From Paenibacillus sp. PL91 (GTDB lineage: Bacteria; Bacillota; Bacilli; Paenibacillales; Paenibacillaceae): a stretch of 64,000 nucleotides of DNA. This document shows positions 43,294 through 51,858 of this stretch, piece after piece. The notes beneath the pieces were generated by a model that did no database searches, was not told where the DNA came from, and was given only the letters and a program-made list of their open reading frames with translations. The stretch is from the NCBI RefSeq assembly GCF_012935325.2, contig NZ_JABBYG020000001.1, positions 62,001 to 126,000 of the forward strand, written 5' to 3'. Within the stretch, counting starts at the first letter, position 1. Each line of letters opens with the position of its first letter. The translations under genes were made by a program, and so were the position numbers.

Positions 43294-44747
43294 ATGAGAT
43301 GCGGAGAATCGGAAAACCTGATCGAATTGTCATTATTGGCGGAGGGATCAGCGGACTGAGCTCCGCTTTTTATTTGCAGCGGGAAGCGGAGCGGCAAGGC
43401 AAGGAGATTGAAATAACCATCGTAGACGGTGCTCCTGCCTTTGGCGGAAAAATTAATACGCTGCAGCGTGACGGATTCGTCATCGAAAAAGGGCCGGATT
43501 CTTTTTTGGCGCGCAAGCTGGCCATCATTGACCTGGCGACGGAGCTTGGCCTTGAGGACGAGCTGACGACTACAAATCCGGGGGCGAAAAAAACGTACAT
43601 TTTGCATGAACGCAAGCTGTTCCCCATGCCGCAAGGCCTCGTGCTCGGCATTCCGACAGAGATTGGCCCGTTCGTGAAGACGGGCTTATTGTCATGGGGC
43701 GGCAAGCTCCGCGCTTTGCAGGATTTGGTGCTGCCGGTTCGCAAGGAGCAGAGCGATGAGTCGCTTGGCGGTTTTCTGGAGAGACGGGTTGGCAATCAAG
43801 TGATGCGCCGCATCGCTGAGCCGCTGCTAGCTGGCATTTATGCGGGTGATTTGAAGAAGCTAAGCTTACAGGCAACCTTCCCGCAGTTTGCGGCTGCGGA
43901 GCGCAAGCACGGCAGCCTTATTCGCGGCATGATGTTTAACCGCAAGGCGAGTGCTGCTGCCGGCGCACTGCCAGCCGCGGCGAAGGGAGGCACCTTCCTG
44001 ACGTTTAAGGGCGGCTTGTCTACTCTCGTTAATGCGCTTGACAAAGCGCTTAGTCGTGCCGAAAGGCGGCTTGGCACGAAAGTGACAGAAGTTCGCCGCA
44101 ATGAAGCCTATAACATGTCGGAGCCTAGTGATGAAGGCCGATATGAGGTTGTGCTGGATAGCGGAGAGAGGCTTCAGGCTGATCGCATTGTAATGACGGC
44201 GCCCGCTTATGATGCGGCGGAGCTTCTTGAGCCATTGACGGATTGCCGCGAGCTGCGCGCGATTAATTATGTATCGGTAGCAAACGTCGTGTTGGCGTTT
44301 GATAAGTCGACGTTTGGGCTTGATTTTGACGGATCAGGATTTGTAGTGCCTCGCTCGGAGGGGCTGCATATAACGGCTTGCACATGGACATCGAACAAGT
44401 GGCTGCATACGAGTCCAAGCGATAAGGTGCTGCTCCGCTGCTATGTCGGCAGGTCCGGCCAAGAGGAAAGCGTTAAATTGCCAGATGCAGAGCTAATAAA
44501 AGCAGTACGGCGTGATATTGAAGAAACGATGGGCATTAAAGCGGAGCCGGAGTTTGTGGAAATTACGAGACTTCCGCGCTCAATGCCGCAATATCCGGTG
44601 GGACATCTATCGAATATGAAGCAGCTTCGGGAACGTTTTGAACAGGAATTGCCTGGCGTATGGATCACTGGTGCGGCGTTCGATGGCGTTGGACTTCCGG
44701 ATTGCATCAGACAGGGCAAGGAAGCTGCGCAGGCAATATTAAAATAA
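43290..44747 (+). CDS. hemY: coproporphyrinogen III oxidase (HemY/CgoX-type)
   Basis: 485 residues; FAD enzyme oxidising coproporphyrinogen III to coproporphyrin III. IVIIGGGISGLSSAFYLQRE is the FAD-binding GxGxxG, followed by FGGKINTLQRDGFVIEKGPDSF. C-terminal WITGAAFDGVGLPDCIRQGK is the second FAD contact. Soluble, like B. subtilis HemY. ATGA overlap with hemH. Last gene of the operon; no strong terminator follows, so capA may receive read-through. Confidence 0.95.
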   Translation: MNEMRRIGKPDRIVIIGGGISGLSSAFYLQREAERQGKEIEITIVDGAPAFGGKINTLQRDGFVIEKGPDSFLARKLAIIDLATELGLEDELTTTNPGAKKTYILHERKLFPMPQGLVLGIPTEIGPFVKTGLLSWGGKLRALQDLVLPVRKEQSDESLGGFLERRVGNQVMRRIAEPLLAGIYAGDLKKLSLQATFPQFAAAERKHGSLIRGMMFNRKASAAAGALPAAAKGGTFLTFKGGLSTLVNALDKALSRAERRLGTKVTEVRRNEAYNMSEPSDEGRYEVVLDSGERLQADRIVMTAPAYDAAELLEPLTDCRELRAINYVSVANVVLAFDKSTFGLDFDGSGFVVPRSEGLHITACTWTSNKWLHTSPSDKVLLRCYVGRSGQEESVKLPDAELIKAVRRDIEETMGIKAEPEFVEITRLPRSMPQYPVGHLSNMKQLRERFEQELPGVWITGAAFDGVGLPDCIRQGKEAAQAILK

Positions 44748-44770
44748 ATTAAGCGATTTAGTTTCCCCGT

Positions 44771-44848
44771 GGAAGATGGAACCTTGCTATAATGGAAGAG
44801 TCTGACGATTAACGGACTACTAACTTTATCGTAGAGGAGCCATCTTCC
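44771..44848 (+). repeat. inverted repeat bracketing the capA leader
   Basis: GGAAGATGG (44771-44779) and CCATCTTCC (44840-44848) are perfect complements; the second arm fills the space between the ribosome site (GAGGAG) and the ATG. The first arm lies upstream of the capA -10, so pairing would occur only in read-through hem transcripts. Confidence 0.4.
44785..44793 (+). promoter_or_regulatory. extended -10 promoter of capA
   Basis: TGCTATAAT, no recognisable -35; 55 bp before the ATG. Confidence 0.5.
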
Positions 44849-46255
44849 ATGCACGTATCACGGTCCGAAATGCATCAGCAGGACAAGCTTAAACGTAAAA
44901 AAAGGCTTAGAAGACTTTTAATCGTAAATTTCACGCTTCTTGGTGCCATCATCGTTATTTTAGGCGCATGGCTTGTCGCAGCGAATTCAGATAAGCTGGC
45001 AGATTTGTTCAGCAAAGACAAGAAGGAGCAGGCAGAGGTTGCGAAGCCTGATTCAGAAGGCTCGGAAAATGCAGCAAACCCTGCAGATGAGGCTAATTCT
45101 GCTGAGGATGATGCCGCAGTTGTCGGCAATGAAGGCAGCAACAATGGAAGCAAGGATAGCAGCAATGGTAGTAGCAATGGTAGTAGCAATGGTAGCAGCA
45201 ATAGTAGTAGTAATGATAGTACGAATGATAGCAGTACGAATGATAGCAGTACGAATGTATCGCCTGAAACTGATGATACCGATGTAACGGTTGAGGCACC
45301 AGGCAATGTAGAAGAGAAGGTCAGTCTTTCCTTCGTCGGGGACTTGCTGGTTGCAGATTATGTGAAAGCCATTACGGACCAAAAAGGCTATGATTTTCTA
45401 TATAAACCGTCTTTATTGTATTTGAGCGAGCCCGATCTTACGGCTGGAAATTTGGAGTTTCCAGTTACGACAAGAGGAATTCCGGTTGAAGGAACGCCCT
45501 ATGTGTTCAAAGGGTCGCCGGATGTGCTGCCGTCGATACGCGATGCAGGCTTTGATGTGATGAGCCTGGCCAACAATCATGCGCTTGACCAAGGCGTTGA
45601 GGGCATGCAGGATACGATGAAGCATTTGGATGAAGCGGGAATATCGCATATGGGCGCAGGCAATAACGACACCGAGGCATATGCTCCCGTCATTAAAGAG
45701 GTGCGAGGCATTAAGGTTGCCTATGTCGGCATTAGCAAAGTCGTGCCGTTCGGTTCATGGAAAGCGGACAAAAATAGACCCGGCTTAGCTGAAAGCTATG
45801 ACGTTAAGCGCGCAACAGCCGCTATTGCAAAAGCAAAGGAGCAGGCGGATATCGTTATCGTGATGGTGCACTGGGGCAAGGAGCGTGTCGATCAGCCTGA
45901 GCCTTACCAAAAGGATTTTGGGCGGCAATATATTGATGCGGGCGCGGATCTCGTCATTGGCAGTCATCCGCATGTGCTGCAAGGTTTCGAAATGTATAAA
46001 GGGAAATGGATTGCATACAGTTTAGGAAACTTTATTTTTAGCTCGTATCCAAAGGAGACGGCGGGTGAGACAGGTGTCCTGGATGCGCTGTGCACGAAAA
46101 ACGGCGATTGCGAGATGACCTTTCATCCGATGTTTACAGTAAATGCGCAGCCGACTCCGCTTGAAGCGGATGCCGGAAAGGCGCTGCTAGATCGATTATC
46201 TGCTATTTCTTTTGGCGTTAAGCTTAAAGAGGATGGTTCGATTGTCCCTAATTAA
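44849..46255 (+). CDS. CapA-family protein with Ser/Asn-rich stalk
   Basis: 468 residues: cytoplasmic basic N-terminus, TM helix (~27-49), acidic then Ser/Asn-rich stalk (~70-145, repeats of SNGS and NDSST), and a CapA/PGA-synthesis metallophosphatase domain (~150-420): SFVGDLLVADYV, LTAGNLEFPVTTRG, MSLANNHALDQG, VHWGKERVDQPE, GADLVIGSHPHVLQG and YSLGNFIFSS. In the family these proteins act in poly-gamma-glutamate production, or as a related hydrolase. Without capBC nearby the role is open. GAGGAG site. Confidence 0.87.
   Translation: MHVSRSEMHQQDKLKRKKRLRRLLIVNFTLLGAIIVILGAWLVAANSDKLADLFSKDKKEQAEVAKPDSEGSENAANPADEANSAEDDAAVVGNEGSNNGSKDSSNGSSNGSSNGSSNSSSNDSTNDSSTNDSSTNVSPETDDTDVTVEAPGNVEEKVSLSFVGDLLVADYVKAITDQKGYDFLYKPSLLYLSEPDLTAGNLEFPVTTRGIPVEGTPYVFKGSPDVLPSIRDAGFDVMSLANNHALDQGVEGMQDTMKHLDEAGISHMGAGNNDTEAYAPVIKEVRGIKVAYVGISKVVPFGSWKADKNRPGLAESYDVKRATAAIAKAKEQADIVIVMVHWGKERVDQPEPYQKDFGRQYIDAGADLVIGSHPHVLQGFEMYKGKWIAYSLGNFIFSSYPKETAGETGVLDALCTKNGDCEMTFHPMFTVNAQPTPLEADAGKALLDRLSAISFGVKLKEDGSIVPN
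45161..45250 (+). repeat. in-frame tandem repeat in capA
   Basis: About five 12-base units (AGCAATGGTAGT and variants, Ser-Asn-Gly-Ser) followed by two 15-base units (ACGAATGATAGCAGT, Thr-Asn-Asp-Ser-Ser). Both periods keep the frame, so copy number change would alter stalk length. Confidence 0.8.
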
Positions 46256-46284
46256 TGGATATGCAATGAAAGGATGATCGCTTA

Positions 46285-47025
46285 ATGAGAAATCCGTGCG
46301 TAGCGCACCGAGGCTGGTCTAGCCGCGCGCCGGAAAATACGATGGCTGCCATACGTCTTGCGATCGCTGATCCAGACGTGGAATGGATTGAGATTGACGT
46401 TCATCTGTCGAAGGACCATATTCCTGTTGTCATTCATGATTACACGCTTCGCAGAACGACGAACGGCAAAGGCGATGTGAAGAGCAAAACGGCTGCTGAG
46501 CTAATGTCTCTCGATGCAGGCAATTGGTTTTCGCAAAAGTATCAAGGGGAGCGAGTGCCAACGCTTGCACAAGTGCTTAAGGAATCAGTCGGTTATTGCA
46601 AGCTTAATATTGAGCTTAAGACGGACGGCATCCGTTATCCGATGATAGAGGAAAAGGTGCTGGCATGCATTCAAACCTATCACGCGGAGAAGGAAGTCGT
46701 CATAACCTCCTTTCATGAAGGGGCATTATATCGCATACGCAAGCTTTCCAGTCAAATTCGTACCGGCCTAATTATTGATAACTGGCGCAATACACTTCCA
46801 AAAGAGCTCAAGGAGCTGGGCTCCGACTTTCTTTCCATCGGCTACACTCGCCTGAACAAGGAACGAGTCGCGATGCTAAGGGAGGCAGGTATTCAAGTGA
46901 TGGCTTGGACGATCAACGAAAAACGCGCCATTCGGAAGGTTGCCGAATTAGATCCTGATATTATGATTTGCACCAACTATCCGGAGCGCTGGCATGAGGC
47001 ACGCTTGAAGAGTGTGAATAGATAG
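46285..47025 (+). CDS. glycerophosphodiester phosphodiesterase
   Basis: 246 residues; hydrolyses glycerophosphodiesters to glycerol-3-phosphate and alcohol. CVAHRGWSSRAPENT (His8, Arg9), WIEIDVHLSKD (Glu36, Asp38), VIHDYTLRRTT (His51), KLNIELKTDG and VMAWTINEK. No signal peptide, UgpQ-like cytoplasmic type. AAAGGATG site 30 bp after capA; possibly co-transcribed. Confidence 0.92.
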   Translation: MRNPCVAHRGWSSRAPENTMAAIRLAIADPDVEWIEIDVHLSKDHIPVVIHDYTLRRTTNGKGDVKSKTAAELMSLDAGNWFSQKYQGERVPTLAQVLKESVGYCKLNIELKTDGIRYPMIEEKVLACIQTYHAEKEVVITSFHEGALYRIRKLSSQIRTGLIIDNWRNTLPKELKELGSDFLSIGYTRLNKERVAMLREAGIQVMAWTINEKRAIRKVAELDPDIMICTNYPERWHEARLKSVNR

Positions 47026-47073
47026 GAACAGCTTTTACTTCGGTTGATGCAAAAGCAGGAGGTCGCTCGTTAC

Positions 47074-47934
47074 ATGGTTGGATGGATGGATGAATGGTGG
47101 TTAAGACTGCTTGCCGGTTTAATCGGAAGCGGTCTTATTGCCGCAGCTGCTTATCGCGTGCGCTCATTGTCGGCATCGGGCGCTTGGTCGGCGATAATAA
47201 TGGGAACCGGCTTCGTTACGCTTGGAGAGCCGGTTTGGTTCGGGTTATTGATCGGTTTTTTTGTCTCGTCGACCCTCTGGTCGAAGTGGAAAAGAAAGCA
47301 TCGCGCCAAGGCATCGGCCGAGGCCAAATATGAGAAGACCGGGCGCCGCGATGCCGGCCAGGTGTGGGCTAACGGCGGCGTGGGCTTGCTCTTATGCGCA
47401 GCCAATGCGCTGTGGCCGGATCAAGGCTGGCTATTCGCGTACATCGGCGTGATGGCGGCCGTGAACGCGGATACTTGGGCCACCGAGATCGGGGCCCTGA
47501 GCAAGACGGCGCCGCGATCGGTGACGAGCGGCAAGCCGGTTGTCGCGGGAACGAGCGGCGGTGTCACGCCGCTCGGAAGCGCAGCAGCGCTCGCAGGCGC
47601 CGTGTTCATCGGCGCCGTTGCCGCGCTGCTGGCGGCCCCGCAGCCTGCTGCGGCTGCTGCGGGTACGCCTGGCGGCGGGCTTGCGGCGGCATACATCGCC
47701 GCCGCGGCCGCCGCCGGCCTGGCCGGGGCCTTCGCCGACTCCTTGCTCGGCGCAACCGGCCAGGCCATGTTCCGCTGCCGGGTATGCGGCAGCGAAACCG
47801 AGCACGCCGCGCATTGCGGCAGCGCGGCGGAGAAAGTGCGCGGCTTCGCCTGGCTGAACAACGACAGGGTGAACCTGCTGTCGTCGCTTTTTGCAGGCGC
47901 GCTAGCATGGGTCATCGGTCAGTTGCTTCTATGA
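47074..47934 (+). CDS. DUF92 membrane protein
   Basis: 286 residues, six or seven TM helices, with DUF92 motifs: RVRSLSASGAWSAIIMGTGF, RDAGQVWANGGVG, AAVNADTWATEIGAL, TSGKPVVAGTSGGVT, FADSLLGATGQAMFRC and WLNNDRVN. The family includes plant VTE6 phytyl-phosphate kinase; the bacterial role is unsettled. A small Cys/His cluster (CRVCG, then HAAHCG) lies between the last TMs. The 47.45-47.87 kb part is markedly GC-rich (Ala/Gly codons), giving long false frames on all strands. AGGAGG precedes ATG 47074. Confidence 0.82.
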   Translation: MVGWMDEWWLRLLAGLIGSGLIAAAAYRVRSLSASGAWSAIIMGTGFVTLGEPVWFGLLIGFFVSSTLWSKWKRKHRAKASAEAKYEKTGRRDAGQVWANGGVGLLLCAANALWPDQGWLFAYIGVMAAVNADTWATEIGALSKTAPRSVTSGKPVVAGTSGGVTPLGSAAALAGAVFIGAVAALLAAPQPAAAAAGTPGGGLAAAYIAAAAAAGLAGAFADSLLGATGQAMFRCRVCGSETEHAAHCGSAAEKVRGFAWLNNDRVNLLSSLFAGALAWVIGQLLL

Positions 47935-47950
47935 CCGTGGCGAACAGCCC

Positions 47951-47988
47951 AAAAAAAGACTGCTCATCCCGAGCAGTCTTTTTTTTTG
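47951..47988. terminator. bidirectional terminator
   Basis: AAAAAAAGACTGCTC, ATCCC loop, GAGCAGTCTTTTTTTTT; serves the DUF92 gene and the convergent dapA-like gene. Confidence 0.9.
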
Positions 47989-48864
47989 TTACAGCAATTG
48001 TTCCAATTGTTCCTGCAGGCCTGCAGAAATAGGCCCCATCGGCAGACGAAGGGTATCAGAAGAAAGAATGCCTTGCCGGGCAAGCATCCATTTTAAAGGT
48101 GACGGATTGGATTCTTGGAACAACGTTTTGATCAAGGGAGTCAGGGAGTCGAATAGTAATTTGGCACTTGCGAAGTCGCCGCTGTCGGCAAGACGAAAGA
48201 CTTCGATAAAAGCATCCGTGTTGATATTGGCTGAAGCGAGTATTCCGCCAGAGGCACCCAGTGCCAGCATATCAAGTAAATAAATATCTTCCCCGCAAAG
48301 AATGGGCTTCGTATCGTGGCGTTTCAGCTCTGATATGAGCTGAGTCCCGCCGGAGCTATCTTTTAGACCAATTACCCCATCTAAATCCAAAATTTTTCTC
48401 ACTGTATCAGCAGTCAACCGGATTCCAGTGCGCGAAGGGACCTCATAGGCAATCACGGGTACCCCGACTTGCGCGACCCTCCGAAAATGCTCAACAATTC
48501 CCTCTTGCGAAGGCCGGCTGTAATAAGGGGTCACGACAAGAACGGCATCAGCACCTAGCTGTCCCGCCAGTTCTGTACGTTTCACGGTAGAGCGAGTATG
48601 ATTCGTTCCCGTTCCGACGATAAGCGGCATCTTAACGTGGCAGTCGATCATGCTTGCTTTTGTCGCTTGTACAAGCGATTCCACCTCTTCCCAGGAGACG
48701 GCAGGCGATTCGCCCGTAGTACCGTTAATGACCAAGCCTTGGATATCATATGGAGACAGCTTTCGCAAATAGTTGCGGTACGATTCCAAATCCAGCTCCT
48801 CATTCGTTAAAAAAGGTGTAACAACCGGCACATAAATGCCTTTTAAATCCGATTCATTCAGCAT
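47989..48864 (-). CDS. dapA: dihydrodipicolinate synthase-family aldolase
   Basis: 291 residues of the DHDPS/NAL class I aldolase family. NGTTGESP, VVTPYYSRPSQEG (Tyr), AYEVPSRTGI (Arg that binds the aspartate-semialdehyde carboxylate) and GLKDSSGG (Schiff-base Lys). GTTGES and SRTG favour DapA over N-acetylneuraminate lyase. It is alone and divergent from a LysR regulator, unlike the housekeeping dapA-lysC operon, so it could be a paralogue with another keto-acid substrate. GGGAGG site. Confidence 0.85.
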   Translation of the reverse strand: MLNESDLKGIYVPVVTPFLTNEELDLESYRNYLRKLSPYDIQGLVINGTTGESPAVSWEEVESLVQATKASMIDCHVKMPLIVGTGTNHTRSTVKRTELAGQLGADAVLVVTPYYSRPSQEGIVEHFRRVAQVGVPVIAYEVPSRTGIRLTADTVRKILDLDGVIGLKDSSGGTQLISELKRHDTKPILCGEDIYLLDMLALGASGGILASANINTDAFIEVFRLADSGDFASAKLLFDSLTPLIKTLFQESNPSPLKWMLARQGILSSDTLRLPMGPISAGLQEQLEQLL

Positions 48865-48926
48865 CGTCTTGCCTCCCGTGTTCTTAGTGACTTTACTTTA
48901 TCATGGAATTAAGCATCAGAGTTATC

Positions 48927-48961
48927 TATAATAATTGATGAGCGGTATCAATAATATTGAT
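48927..48961 (+). promoter_or_regulatory. promoter and palindrome between dapA and lysR
   Basis: TATAAT (48927-48932) followed by ATCAAT-AAT-ATTGAT (48947-48961), a perfect 6-3-6 palindrome, with a further ATTGAT half at 48933-48938. Candidate LysR autoregulatory site 13 bp before the lysR ATG. Confidence 0.45.
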
Positions 48962-48973
48962 GTGGTGATTATG

Positions 48974-49852
48974 ATGGAGCTAACCTATTTTCAAACCTTT
49001 CGTGAGGTCGCTTTGCGACAAAGCTTTACTAGGGCGGCAGAGGAGCTTGGCTATGCACAATCAAGCGTAACTACACAGATTCAGAAATTGGAACGGGCTT
49101 ATGGCGTACAGCTTTTTGAGCGGTTTGGCAGGGGACTTCGGCTTACCTCGGCGGGCGAGGAGCTGCTGAAAATAGCTGTTCAAATGCTCGATCTCTATCA
49201 GCAATCCAAAGAAAAGTTGACGCAGCAAGGCGGAGGAGCCATCTCAATAGGAACGATAGATTCCTTGGCCTCTTATTATTTGCCGCCTTTGATCCAACAA
49301 ATTAGGCAGAAATACGAAGATCTTGCCATTCGGCTTCATCCCGATAGCGAGTCTGCCATCGTCCAAAAAGTGAAAGAAGGCGAAATGGACGTAGGGCTCA
49401 TTTTAGAACATAAGCCTTCAGATCCGGCGCTTACCTGGATTACGATTAAAGAAGAGCCTCTTGTGTTGATAGCTAAGCCCCATCACCCCTTATCGCTGCT
49501 CAAGGAAGTAGAGCTTTCTCATTTGAATGGGGCGGAGTGGATTATGGCGGAAGTTAGCTGTAATTACCGCATAATGCTGGAGAAATTGCTGCGGACAAGC
49601 GGCATTTCGTATCGAATTGGCTTGGAGCTCGGCAATCCTGAGGCGATTAAAAGATGCGTGATGGCAGGCTCTGGCATATCGCTTTTGCCTAAAATGGCAG
49701 TTGAAGAGGAAATCAGGCGGGGTGAGCTGATTGGCCTTCCATTCCGTCATCCTGAAATTCGCTTGGATCTGCAATTGATTATTCATCCCAAGAAGTGGAT
49801 GTCGCATTCGCTGCTTGAATTTATTGAAATGCTTAAGTCAACGACAGAATAA
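48974..49852 (+). CDS. LysR-family regulator
   Basis: 292 residues. MELTYFQTFREVALRQSFTR with AAEELGYAQSSVTTQIQKLE is the LysR HTH; the effector domain follows (ISIGTIDSLASYYLPPLIQQ, GISLLPKMAVEEEI). ATG at 48974 with GTGGTG upstream; a TTG at 48935 would add a tail not typical for the family. Divergent from dapA, its probable target. Confidence 0.88.
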   Translation: MELTYFQTFREVALRQSFTRAAEELGYAQSSVTTQIQKLERAYGVQLFERFGRGLRLTSAGEELLKIAVQMLDLYQQSKEKLTQQGGGAISIGTIDSLASYYLPPLIQQIRQKYEDLAIRLHPDSESAIVQKVKEGEMDVGLILEHKPSDPALTWITIKEEPLVLIAKPHHPLSLLKEVELSHLNGAEWIMAEVSCNYRIMLEKLLRTSGISYRIGLELGNPEAIKRCVMAGSGISLLPKMAVEEEIRRGELIGLPFRHPEIRLDLQLIIHPKKWMSHSLLEFIEMLKSTTE

Positions 49853-49900
49853 TATTGCCGGCTGCGTACCCCTATCTTGAAAAGATGCTATTAAGCTTGC

Positions 49901-49940
49901 AACCTCTCAACAGTGACGGTGACTGGTGGGAGGTTTTTCT
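49901..49940 (+). terminator. intrinsic terminator
   Basis: AACCTC pairs with GAGGTT, inner CAGT/ACTG stem, then TTTTCTTT. Confidence 0.75.
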
Positions 49941-49996
49941 TTGATGAGATGGGCGGCTTAACCCATTTGTTTCTTGTACAAGCGCACTGTCAAGAG

Positions 49997-50016
49997 GTGT
50001 ATACGAAAGTAAAAAC
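49997..50016 (+). promoter_or_regulatory. shared motif copy 1, upstream of the solute-binding gene
   Basis: GTGTATACGAAAGTAAAAAC. Sixteen of 20 positions match 58620-58639, and TGTATA..AAA, GTAA recur at 57141. Candidate site for the AraC-type response regulator of this locus. Confidence 0.45.
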
Positions 50017-50054
50017 TAGTATATGGAAGAAGATCGCTCTCCTTCCTATACTAG
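50016..50054 (+). promoter_or_regulatory. leader hairpin upstream of the solute-binding gene
   Basis: CTAGTATA-GGAAG pairs with CTTCC-TATACTAG (13 bp, one bulged T, 12-nt loop), 71 bp before the ATG. No T-run, so not a terminator; operator or mRNA structure. Confidence 0.5.
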
Positions 50055-50124
50055 AACTATGAAGGGAAGCTGCACATCAAAAGAGAGCAGCGCAAACTAT
50101 ATTGAGTCCATGTGGAGGGGTAGT

Positions 50125-51765
50125 ATGAAGAAAAGGAAGGTTCTATTGATTGTCGCATTGATTGTTTGCTTGGCTATTACCGCATGCAGCAAAAACACAA
50201 ATGAACCGCCGGAAAAGCAGTCGGACACGACAACCGAACAAGGAAATGAAGTGATTGAGGTTTCGACGGTTTCGCCAAGTGATCCATATTTGAAGTTCGA
50301 TGAAGGCGAGAGCTTTGAGAAGAATGCCGTTTATGATGCCTACGAGAAAGACATCGGCGTTAAGATTACGAATAAATGGGTAGCGGATATCAGTCAATTC
50401 AAGGAAAAGGTAAAAATCACGATCGCGTCGGACGATTTGCCGGACTTCCTCTTAGTTAATGCGACACAATTGAAAGAGCTGACCGAAGCGGATATGATCA
50501 TGGATCTGACGGAAGTTTATGATGAGTATGCCACAGATGAGACGAAGAAGTTTTTGACGATGGATGGCGGAAAGCAAATGAAAACAGCTATGTTCGACAA
50601 TAAGCTTATGGGTATTCCCAGCTCTTACAATCCGTATAGCTATCAGTTCCTCTACGTGCGTACGGACTGGCTGAAGGAGCTGAATTTGCCTGAGCCCCGA
50701 ACTATGGCTGATTTCATCGCGATTGCCGAAGCCTTTAAAGCTAAAGATCCTGGCGGCACGGGTACATCATACGGACTCGCAATAAGCAAAAATCCGTTTA
50801 GCATGGAAACGGGTGTGACGGGATTACGTGCATTCCTCAACGGTTATCATGCGTACGAGAATATTTGGCTAGAGGATGGCAAGGGCGGTTTGGTCAATAG
50901 CGATATTCAGCCGCAAGTGAAGGATGCGCTCGCCGCATTGCAGGATATGTTCAAAAAAGGACTGCTTGATCCTGAATTCGCAGTAAAAGATGTGGAGAAA
51001 GCTGCCGAACTCATCTATGACAATAGCATTGGCATGGTATATGGCGCATCCTGGACGCCGGCTCAGCTCGTAAAAGGAGCTGTGAAGGACGGAAAAGTCG
51101 TACAGGAGTGGGGAGCGTTCCCGATTCCTACTGTGGATAACGAGCCGGCATTATCGCAAATCGGTCTGGGCGTTGACGAGTATTATGTCATCTCCAAGAA
51201 AGCGAAGCATCCGGAAGGCGTCATTAAATTGCTGAACCAATGGATTGCGGTTGACAATCATCCCACAGCTGAGCAAAAAGTATATGAATTCGGTAAAGAT
51301 CTTGTTGATAAAAGCAACAATTACTGGCTGCTTAGTCCGCTTCGGGTAGGCAAACAAATGGACAACAACGGCGAAGTGCTGCCAAAAGCGATTGAAAGCA
51401 AGGATACAAGCATTCTGGAGACGAAGGATCAAAGAACGCGGTATGAGCGTGCGATGAAATACGTTGACGGCGATACAAGCCTGTGGTGGGAGTATCTGAT
51501 TTCAGGACCTAAGGGCGTGTTTTCACTTGTTCCGCCGATCCAGAAGAACGAACAATACCTGCAGAACAAATTTTATGGCGCACCAACGCCGGCGATGGCG
51601 GAGAGACAGGAAATTCTGCTCAAGAAGCGGGATGAAGTCTATTTCAAAATTATAATGAATCAAGTTCCCGTTGATGAATTCGATAAATTCGTAGAAGAAT
51701 GGAAAAAGCTTGGCGGCGATGAAATAACAAAAGAAGTGAACGAGTGGTACGCCGCGCATAAATAA
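50125..51765 (+). CDS. ABC transporter solute-binding lipoprotein
   Basis: 546 residues. Lipoprotein signal MKKRKVLLIVALIVCLAITA with Cys21, an acidic linker, then a type II periplasmic-binding fold like LplA/YtcQ (SDDLPDFLLVNATQLKEL, MGIPSSYNPYSYQFLYVRTD, YYVISKKAKHPEGVIKLLN). These large proteins feed oligosaccharides to LplB/LplC-type permeases with a shared ATPase (MsmX-like) encoded elsewhere. ATG 50125 after GGAGGGG. First gene of the locus; a terminator-like hairpin separates it from the permeases, likely raising its level over them. Confidence 0.92.
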   Translation: MKKRKVLLIVALIVCLAITACSKNTNEPPEKQSDTTTEQGNEVIEVSTVSPSDPYLKFDEGESFEKNAVYDAYEKDIGVKITNKWVADISQFKEKVKITIASDDLPDFLLVNATQLKELTEADMIMDLTEVYDEYATDETKKFLTMDGGKQMKTAMFDNKLMGIPSSYNPYSYQFLYVRTDWLKELNLPEPRTMADFIAIAEAFKAKDPGGTGTSYGLAISKNPFSMETGVTGLRAFLNGYHAYENIWLEDGKGGLVNSDIQPQVKDALAALQDMFKKGLLDPEFAVKDVEKAAELIYDNSIGMVYGASWTPAQLVKGAVKDGKVVQEWGAFPIPTVDNEPALSQIGLGVDEYYVISKKAKHPEGVIKLLNQWIAVDNHPTAEQKVYEFGKDLVDKSNNYWLLSPLRVGKQMDNNGEVLPKAIESKDTSILETKDQRTRYERAMKYVDGDTSLWWEYLISGPKGVFSLVPPIQKNEQYLQNKFYGAPTPAMAERQEILLKKRDEVYFKIIMNQVPVDEFDKFVEEWKKLGGDEITKEVNEWYAAHK

Positions 51766-51780
51766 TCGTAAAGCGGATAC

Positions 51781-51812
51781 AGAGGGATTGCGCGAAACAA
51801 TCCCTCTTTTTA
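51781..51812 (+). terminator. intercistronic terminator/attenuating hairpin
   Basis: AGAGGGATTG, CGCGAAA, CAATCCCTCTTTTT between the binding protein and permease genes. Confidence 0.75.
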
Positions 51813-51858
51813 TTAACCAATTTTGATTACTCTTTAGTTAAGCAGCGAGGTGAATGGG

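Noticed and set aside
47394..48032. Several long frames on both strands in the GC-rich DUF92 segment
   Set aside because: High GC removes stop codons; compositions are Arg/Ala-rich and motif-free, while the DUF92 frame has all family motifs.
47989..48864. N-acetylneuraminate lyase (NanA) to complete the NanE pathway
   Set aside because: GTTGES and the SRTG arginine are DapA features; it is also far from nanE and under separate control.
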